Positions 25,167 through 29,683 of a DNA stretch of 29,683 bases are shown here, one piece after another. This stretch comes from Spirochaetaceae bacterium (GTDB lineage: Bacteria > Spirochaetota > Spirochaetia > B11-G9). The notes beneath the pieces are model-generated. The model searched no databases and was not told the origin of the DNA. It was given only the letters and a program-made list of their open reading frames with translations. The stretch is taken from assembly GCA_030643345.1 (NCBI GenBank), contig DAOWMA010000001.1, positions 1 through 29,683 of the forward strand. The letters are read 5' to 3'. A program made the translations under genes and the position numbers. Numbering within the stretch: the stretch's first letter is position 1; every line of letters starts with the position of its first letter.

Positions 25167-25171
25167 AGAAG

Positions 25172-25243
25172 CTGGCCTAGAAGGACTTGAACCCTCACTG
25201 ACGGAACCAGAATCCGCTGTGCTACCAATTACACAATAGGCCA
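25172..25243 (-). tRNA. tRNA-Gln (anticodon CUG)
   Basis: A 72-nt cloverleaf: acceptor TGGCCTA/TAGGCCA, discriminator G, no encoded CCA. The anticodon stem GCGGA/TCCGT closes loop TTCTGGT with anticodon CTG. The T stem GAGGG/CCTTC includes one G-T pair. A 7-bp hairpin (ATCCGAT-CTA-ATCGGAT, 25251-25267) lies just upstream in the leader. This complements the UUG-type tRNA-Gln at 12386-12457. Confidence 0.94.
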
Positions 25244-25276
25244 GTGCAGCCATCCGATTAGATCGGATACCGTGGT

Positions 25277-25305
25277 AATTTAACTAATGCCCTGTATTTT
25301 GTCAA
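25277..25305 (-). promoter_or_regulatory. Promoter of the tRNA-Gln/Glu unit
   Basis: Minus strand TTGACA (25300-25305), 17 nt, TAAATT (25277-25282). The -35 box overlaps the TGA stop codon of apt (25302-25304), so the tRNA promoter is embedded in the end of that gene. Confidence 0.7.
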
Positions 25306-25844
25306 GACATCGTTTCATTTTCATAATTAATCAGAGTAGTTAGCTTATAATTATTAAGTGGTTCGAAATTATTTAAAAAAGGAAGACCAATAACACAAAA
25401 AATTTCCTTAACAACAGCTCCGAAAGACTCGATAAGTTCAGCTGCTGCCTTTAAAGTACCACATGTCGCTACCAGATCATCAACCAATAATATTTTATCA
25501 CCCTTTTCGATATCAATTTTTTGTATCTGTATTACATCTTCACCATATTCCAGAGCAAAACTCTTCTCCATCGTCTTTCCCGGAAGCTTACCTTTTTTCC
25601 TTGCAAGAATAAGAGGGATGCCAAGTTGTTCAGCTAAGGGAGAGGCAAAAAGGAACCCCCGTGCTTCTACAGCCACAATACCATCGATATCAGTATCTTT
25701 ATACTTTTTTACCATCTCTGAAATACAAAACTTAAAAGCAGCAGGATTTGAAAGAATGCTTGTTATATCATAAAAAACAATACCCTCTTTGGGAAAATCC
25801 TTAACCTTACGTATTGCTTCATCAAGATTGAATTCATCAGCCAT
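25302..25844 (-). CDS. apt: Adenine phosphoribosyltransferase
   Basis: Purine salvage enzyme making AMP from adenine and PRPP. The 180-aa protein has DFPKEGIVFYDITSIL at 16-31, VAVEARGFLFASPLA at 57-71, ARKKGKLPG and the PRPP loop VDDLVATCGT at 121-130. ATG 25844 has AAGGA 6-7 nt upstream. It stands alone between the tRNA unit and the ParA stub, divergent from the latter (60 nt between starts). Confidence 0.96.
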   Translation of the reverse strand: MADEFNLDEAIRKVKDFPKEGIVFYDITSILSNPAAFKFCISEMVKKYKDTDIDGIVAVEARGFLFASPLAEQLGIPLILARKKGKLPGKTMEKSFALEYGEDVIQIQKIDIEKGDKILLVDDLVATCGTLKAAAELIESFGAVVKEIFCVIGLPFLNNFEPLNNYKLTTLINYENETMS

Positions 25845-25868
25845 ATCAATTCCTTATTAAAAAATGGT

Positions 25869-25897
25869 TTGATTTTTATATGAGTATAATCTATTTT
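25869..25897 (+). promoter_or_regulatory. Putative leaderless promoter of the ParA-like stub
   Basis: TTGATT (25869-25874), 17 nt, TATTTT (25892-25897), then 7 nt to ATG at 25905 and no ribosome site. A TATAAT at 25885-25890 is an alternative -10 box with a poorer -35. Confidence 0.4.
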
Positions 25898-25904
25898 TAT
25901 ATAC

Positions 25905-26093
25905 ATGAATACTATTATCCCTATTGCCAGTGGAAAAGGCGGTGTGGGAAAAACCATTTTTACCGCGAATCTTGGTATTGCTCTTGCAAATAAAGGAAAA
26001 ACTGTAATTGCAATAGATCTTGATCTTGGAAGTTCCAATCTGCACACCTGTCTTGGTATTAAAAACAGACATCCGGGAACCTGCTTCATATAG
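25905..26093 (+). pseudogene. ParA/MinD-family ATPase, N-terminal remnant
   Basis: A 62-codon frame with the start of a MinD/FlhG-type ATPase: ASGKGGVGKTIFTANLGIAL holds the deviant Walker A lysines, then IAIDLDLGSSNLHTCLG. The family needs ~250 residues or more, so three quarters are missing. After the stop at 26093 no further ATPase motif is visible; about 50 nt later the palindrome at 26143 begins. A deletion or element insertion probably removed the rest. The initiating region appears intact, so a short peptide could still be made. Confidence 0.8.
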
Positions 26094-26142
26094 GTTATCA
26101 GGATAAACCCAAATTATATGATTCAAATGAGGATATAAAGAG

Positions 26143-26178
26143 ATCCGTAGGGGGGATTCATGAATCGCCCCTACGGAT
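26143..26178. repeat. 36-nt near-perfect palindrome at the tsaD 3' end
   Basis: atccgtaggggggattca / tgaatcgcccctacggat: perfect inverted repeat except one G/G mismatch near position 12. The right arm supplies the last codons of tsaD (TAT CCG TAG). The GTAGGGGCG arm resembles the hairpin in the left island repeat (19374-19382) and the edge of the right copy next to argS. It could also terminate tsaD transcription, but there is no T-run on the minus strand. Confidence 0.85.
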
Positions 26179-27184
26179 ATTTTTTTCTGAAGGCCTGTAC
26201 TCTTGCAGAGGCAGTCATGGAATAATCGGATGTTATTCCCCTTTTCAGGTAGTGATAACCGATACCTGCAATCATAGCACCGTTATCTGTACACAGTAAC
26301 ATGGAAGGAATGATGGTTTCTATCCCCTTCAATTCCAGCAATTCCTTTCTAAGAAGTGAATTTGCAACAACACCACCACCTGCGACTACCCGTGTTAGCC
26401 CGGTATCCTTTAATGCCCGTCTAACCCTTCGCATAAGTATATCAACAGCTGCCTTCTGAAAACTTGCAGCAATATTTTCCTTTGATTTCTCAGCAGCTCC
26501 ATTTCTAAACCGATCCAGCTGGTTTACAACAGCAGTTTTCAATCCTGAATATGATACATCGTATTTATGATCACCTTTATGCAGAGAGGGATCCGGAAAA
26601 GTAAAAGCTGATGAATCTCCTTCTTTTGCCAGACGATCAATGGCAACCCCTCCCGGATACCCAAGTTCATAAAATTTGGCTACCTTATCAAATGCCTCCC
26701 CGCAGGCATCGTCAATAGTAGTACCAAGAACTTCCATCTCATCGAATTCTGTAACTCTGCTGATTACTGTATGCCCACCGGATACAAGTACTCCAAGATA
26801 AGGATATTCTATTGTCTGTTCAAGATAAGGAGCATAGAGATGAGCCCGTATATGATCAACACCAATAAATGGTTTCTCCAGAGATAAAGCAAGCCCTTTT
26901 GCAAAACTCAAACCAACTAAAAGTGAACCTACAAGACCCGGACGACTGGTAACAGCTACCCCATCGATATCCTTAAGGTTAAGACCTGCCTGATCTATAG
27001 AATCCCTGACTACCGATATAATCCATTCTGTATGAAGGCGGGACGCAATTTCAGGTACAACTCCATTATGGGGTTTATGTAATTCAATTTGGGTAGCAAC
27101 TACATTGCTTAGGACCTTTTTTCCGTCTTCTACAACCGAGGCGGCACATTCATCACAGGAAGTTTCAATACCAAGAATCTTCAT
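26171..27184 (-). CDS. tsaD: tRNA threonylcarbamoyladenosine transferase TsaD
   Basis: Transfers threonylcarbamoyl to A37 of ANN-reading tRNAs, with TsaB and TsaE. The 337-aa protein opens MKILGIETSCDECAASVV; the metal ligands H111 and H115 are in GVDHIRAHLYAP, and the nucleotide region includes GVLVSGGHT and VVAGGGVVANSLLR. ATG 27184 has AAGGAG 4-5 nt upstream and is preferred over the TTG at 27199. The gene overlaps the deacetylase by 20 nt. Its final YP-stop lies inside the palindrome at 26143-26178. Confidence 0.96.
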   Translation of the reverse strand: MKILGIETSCDECAASVVEDGKKVLSNVVATQIELHKPHNGVVPEIASRLHTEWIISVVRDSIDQAGLNLKDIDGVAVTSRPGLVGSLLVGLSFAKGLALSLEKPFIGVDHIRAHLYAPYLEQTIEYPYLGVLVSGGHTVISRVTEFDEMEVLGTTIDDACGEAFDKVAKFYELGYPGGVAIDRLAKEGDSSAFTFPDPSLHKGDHKYDVSYSGLKTAVVNQLDRFRNGAAEKSKENIAASFQKAAVDILMRRVRRALKDTGLTRVVAGGGVVANSLLRKELLELKGIETIIPSMLLCTDNGAMIAGIGYHYLKRGITSDYSMTASARVQAFRKKYP

Positions 27185-28100
27185 CAAACTCCTTTCCAAT
27201 AAATAGATCTGTAAGATTATTTAATGCATAATTATTCTCTAAAAGGGTCGGATACAGATCAAGAAGAATATCTGCTAATTCTTCGGTCCAGATATGTCCA
27301 ATCATTATTGCATGACCTTTTTTTTCGGCTATATTAAGGCCATTTTCGACAGCCCCCAGTATTGATATTCTTTCTTTACTATTATCCAGAAAAATACTCC
27401 TCTCTGCAAATGGTATTCCAACTGCTTCAGCAGCTATACGTCCGACAGATTTTGCTGTTGTTCTGCTGTCGAGAAAAAACATATCTTTCTCTTTTAGTAC
27501 TTTAAACAAATTACTCATTAACTCAGGGTCTGCAGTACCAGCAGACCCCATATGATTATTCATCCCCCTGACCCCGTGATAATCCTTAAGATTATCTGTA
27601 AGTACCGCGGCTACCTGTTCCTCATCCATTCCTATAAGCAAAGCTCCAGGCCCGGGGTTCTGCCCACCTACTGCTTCCATAGGTTGGTGAATAATATAAT
27701 CCTTCCCTGCCCCTATAATAAGTTTAACAGCTTCCTCAGTATATTTTAAACCCGGCAGAACTGCAAATGTAATTTTCATAGGCAACTTAAGAAAAGGTTC
27801 CAGCTGAAAGACATTATTACCCACATCATCAATTACAAAATAAAGAACCCCTTTTGGGCTTTCTACCACCTTTTCAGGATCAGAAACAATCTTCTTCTGA
27901 ATTACTTCCGGTTCTTTCTGCTCACTGGTATCCATTAAAGTTTCGGACTCTTCAAAACTGTCAGAAGTTCCTGTTTTATCCTCAAGGAGCAGTATTGCAA
28001 AAAAAAGCAAAACTAAAATAACTGAAAGCAATATTACTACTGCTTTCAGTCTTTTCTTTTCCATCTGCCTGAGGCTATTATTATTTTTATTTTTCGTCAA
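27165..28100 (-). CDS. Divergent polysaccharide deacetylase family protein
   Basis: A 311-aa membrane-anchored protein (hydrophobic 18-39) with an acidic linker and an exported YibQ/divergent deacetylase domain from ~82. Family motifs are FVIDDVGNN (88-96), HQPMEA (138-143), GMNNHMGS (179-186), FLDSRTT and AIMIGHIW. The usual metal-binding pattern of active deacetylases is altered in this family, so activity is unproven. The start is TTG at 28100 with AAGG 7 nt upstream; ATG 28064 is an alternative with a poorly spaced site. It lies between the sigma factor and tsaD, both overlapping or within 13 nt. Confidence 0.87.
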   Translation of the reverse strand: MTKNKNNNSLRQMEKKRLKAVVILLSVILVLLFFAILLLEDKTGTSDSFEESETLMDTSEQKEPEVIQKKIVSDPEKVVESPKGVLYFVIDDVGNNVFQLEPFLKLPMKITFAVLPGLKYTEEAVKLIIGAGKDYIIHQPMEAVGGQNPGPGALLIGMDEEQVAAVLTDNLKDYHGVRGMNNHMGSAGTADPELMSNLFKVLKEKDMFFLDSRTTAKSVGRIAAEAVGIPFAERSIFLDNSKERISILGAVENGLNIAEKKGHAIMIGHIWTEELADILLDLYPTLLENNYALNNLTDLFIGKEFDEDSWY

Positions 28101-28113
28101 CCTTAAACCTTGC

Positions 28114-28950
28114 TTAGTTATAAATATACTCTTTTAATTCAACGGCATGTTCCCGAAGTTTCTTTATAGCCCGTTTTTCAATTTGACGTACAGTTTCGGG
28201 AGAAATACCCATTTCTTCTCCAATATGCTTAAGGGTGTACTTTTTACCACCATAAAATGAAAATCTGTACAATAAAATTTGTTTTTCTTTTTCCAACAGA
28301 CGTTCCAGAAATTTCATTGTCTCTTCTCTGAAACTTTTCTTCATTAGCTCTTCATCAGGATCATATGATTTATCTTCATATATATCCATTAGAGTACCTG
28401 AATCATCAGAAAAGGTGCTGTCCAGAGAAAAAACTACTCCTGCAGAGTTAATAAGATCCGCAACATCTTCAGGATCTTCATTCAACTCAAAAGAGATCTC
28501 TTCTATTGAAGGTTTTCTTGAAAGCTCCTGATTAAGCAAATAATAGGTTTTTTGAATATTTTTAAGAAGCTCTTCTTTTCTGTGAGGCAGTCTGATTGTC
28601 CTTCTTTTTTTTGAAAGAGCTCTTACTATTGATTGTTTTATCCACCAGGCTGCATAGGTAGAAAACCTGACATTCTTTTTATAATCATATTTTGAAGCGG
28701 CTTTGATAAGTCCAAGATTTCCTTCCTGCACAACATCAAGGAAACTTACATCAGGGGTAACATAAGACTTGGCAATCTTTACAACAAGTCGAAGATTTGC
28801 CTCAATTAACCGCTGCCTTGCAATTTCATCACCATTTTGTATTTTACGGGAAAGCTCCAGCTCTTCATCAAAACTTAGTAATGCACTACGCTGAATCTGT
28901 CTGAAATAAGTTTTTAATGTATTATCTTCTGCTTCTTTCTTCGCATTCAT
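28114..28950 (-). CDS. rpoS: RpoS-type alternative sigma factor
   Basis: A 278-aa sigma-70 family protein without region 1.1, about the size of Borrelia RpoS. Region 1.2 is at 9-40, region 2 at 46-115 (LDVVQEGNLGLIKAASKYDY, RFSTYAAWWIKQSIVRAL), region 3 at 126-195 and region 4 at 210-270 (YTLKHIGEEMGISPETVRQI). The -10-recognising helix is fully conserved, so it is a primary-like (group 2) factor. The gene sits between flagellar rod genes and tsaD, an order I recall for Borrelia rpoS. ATG 28950 has AGGAG 6 nt upstream, and a sigma-54 promoter directly precedes it. Call as RpoS rather than RpoD rests on size, context and promoter. Confidence 0.82.
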   Translation of the reverse strand: MNAKKEAEDNTLKTYFRQIQRSALLSFDEELELSRKIQNGDEIARQRLIEANLRLVVKIAKSYVTPDVSFLDVVQEGNLGLIKAASKYDYKKNVRFSTYAAWWIKQSIVRALSKKRRTIRLPHRKEELLKNIQKTYYLLNQELSRKPSIEEISFELNEDPEDVADLINSAGVVFSLDSTFSDDSGTLMDIYEDKSYDPDEELMKKSFREETMKFLERLLEKEKQILLYRFSFYGGKKYTLKHIGEEMGISPETVRQIEKRAIKKLREHAVELKEYIYN

Positions 28951-28970
28951 GCATAACTCCTGCTAATTAC

Positions 28971-28988
28971 AAGCAAATTCCGTGCCAA
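28971..28988 (-). promoter_or_regulatory. Sigma-54 (-24/-12) promoter of rpoS
   Basis: The minus strand reads TTGGCACGGAATTTGCTT, matching the RpoN consensus TTGGCACG-N4-TTGC(A/T) with the required GG-to-GC spacing. Counting from the -12 base at 28973 puts the start of transcription at the A of 28961, giving the 11-nt leader AGGAGTTATGC, which begins with the ribosome site. The rest of the 158-nt gap (28989-29108) is AT-rich and could hold an enhancer site, none of which I can identify. Confidence 0.88.
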
Positions 28989-29108
28989 TTTAAGTGAAGA
29001 AATATTTATCTTTTTAATTACTTACAATACAAGGAGTTATTTTATTTCTTATCTTTTTTGAAAGGTATTATCGACTTATTGTATGTTTTATTATACACAT
29101 TGTATTTA

Positions 29109-29465
29109 TTACTTAATTATAATTTCACTACTTTCTGTACTCAGCTGTCTGTACAGCATATCCTTAAGACCAAAATTGCCTGTATTACTCATTTTTTTTG
29201 CATACTCATCATATATCATATCTTCAAAAATATCCTCGGCCATACCTCCACCCAGGAGAGATGTTTTTTCAACTGTCTTTCTCATTGAATCGAGCATTTG
29301 TTTAATAAATATAGCTTCAAAATCACTGCATGCCTGTTTAATTTTATCGTCATTTTTTGTCTGCAGGTTTCTTTCCAGAGAGGAAACTCCTGCACGTCCG
29401 GACGGACCTGTATTTGAGATAGTCATTCTATTCATAGCTGTCAGGGAATCACTGCTTATAATCAT
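29109..29465 (-). CDS. flgJ: FlgJ-like flagellar rod-binding protein
   Basis: A 118-aa protein equal to the N-terminal half of FlgJ; the muramidase domain is absent, as in many spirochaetes. The rod-binding block is CSDFEAIFIKQMLDSMRKTV, then GGGMAEDIFEDMIYDEYAKKM. It probably caps or scaffolds assembly of the periplasmic flagellar rod. ATG 29465 has GAGAGG 6 nt upstream, 16 nt after the flgG stop, so the two are cotranscribed. Confidence 0.87.
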   Translation of the reverse strand: MIISSDSLTAMNRMTISNTGPSGRAGVSSLERNLQTKNDDKIKQACSDFEAIFIKQMLDSMRKTVEKTSLLGGGMAEDIFEDMIYDEYAKKMSNTGNFGLKDMLYRQLSTESSEIIIK

Positions 29466-29481
29466 CTGTTACCTCTCTGAT

Positions 29482-29683
29482 TTATCTCTTAAGATTATTT
29501 GCAATACCAAGCATTGTATCGGAAGTCTGTATAGCCTTGGAATTAAGTTCATATGCTCTTTGCGCAACTATCATGTTAACCATTTCAGTTACGACAGAAA
29601 CATTCGACATTTCAAGAAATTTTTCCTGTATTTGTCCCATTCCATCGAAACCCGGTCTTCCGCCTATTGCATCTCCTGAACCA
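29482..29683 (-). CDS. flgG: Flagellar distal rod protein FlgG, C-terminal part
   Basis: The gene runs off the right edge; only the last 66 codons are visible. They read GSGDAIGGRPGFDGMG, then IQEKFLEMSNVSVVTEMVNM, IVAQRAYELNSKAIQTSDTM and LGIANNLKR-stop: the C-terminal helix common to rod/hook proteins, with the NVSVVTEMVNMIVAQRAYE form characteristic of FlgG. FlgF is the alternative but less likely. Confidence 0.92.
   Translation of the reverse strand, partial: GSGDAIGGRPGFDGMGQIQEKFLEMSNVSVVTEMVNMIVAQRAYELNSKAIQTSDTMLGIANNLKR

Noticed and set aside
29083..29679. 198-aa plus-strand frame
   Set aside because: Shadow of flgJ and flgG, with low-complexity Ser/Ile/Leu composition and no recognisable domain.

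Overview
The window looks like a chromosomal segment of a free-living, Treponema/Spirochaeta-like spirochaete. Three things support this: an AT-rich, tightly packed, almost entirely minus-strand layout; a tsaD / divergent polysaccharide deacetylase / RpoS-type sigma factor / rod-binding protein / flgG order that, from memory, resembles the Borrelia rpoS neighbourhood; and the ispE-spoVG-tRNA-Gln-rplY-pth-tilS-ftsH and rplU-prp-rpmA-obgE-nadD-yqeK-lytR_C-rsfS strings. The species assignment is inference.

Layout, read from the right edge in the direction of minus-strand transcription. (1) 29683-25302: the end of flgG, a FlgJ-like rod-binding protein, then an RpoS-type sigma factor preceded by a near-perfect sigma-54 promoter, a polysaccharide deacetylase, tsaD and apt. 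A plus-strand ParA/MinD stub and a 36-nt palindrome lie between apt and tsaD. (2) 25305-21521: a tRNA-Gln(CUG)/tRNA-Glu(CUC) unit with its own promoter and terminator, a large spirochaetal protein of unknown function, and argS. (3) 21520-19212: a small accessory island enclosed by an imperfect ~160-185 bp inverted repeat. It contains a C-terminally truncated PP2C phosphatase, a 26-residue zinc-ribbon microprotein, and a frameshifted Rpn-family nuclease whose promoter and start codon are duplicated downstream as a 102-bp direct repeat. (4) 19211-14558: the ribosome-assembly operon (L21, Prp, L27, ObgE, NadD, YqeK, a LytR_C protein, RsfS). (5) 13820-14579: the only other plus-strand genes, a CheX-like phosphatase under a consensus sigma-70 promoter and an extremely acidic 75-aa protein. 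(6) 13776-7883: ispE, spoVG, tRNA-Gln(UUG), ribosomal protein L25 with an acidic repeat tail, pth, tilS and ftsH. (7) 7838-765: a secreted TPR protein with calcium-loop-like repeats, an HtrA-type lipoprotein protease, and two soluble histidine kinases around a NarL-type regulator, probably an envelope or stress signalling group. (8) The start of lepA at the left edge.

Most of the window is core translation, ribosome biogenesis and tRNA maturation. The parts most worth following are regulatory. One is a candidate RpoN-to-RpoS cascade outside Borrelia. Another is a recurring leaderless architecture: four separate transcription-unit starts have the ATG 6-7 nt after a -10 box and no Shine-Dalgarno sequence, while operon-internal genes have good ones. 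The third is the dispersed palindromic/inverted repeat family that abuts gene 3' ends and encloses the eroded island.
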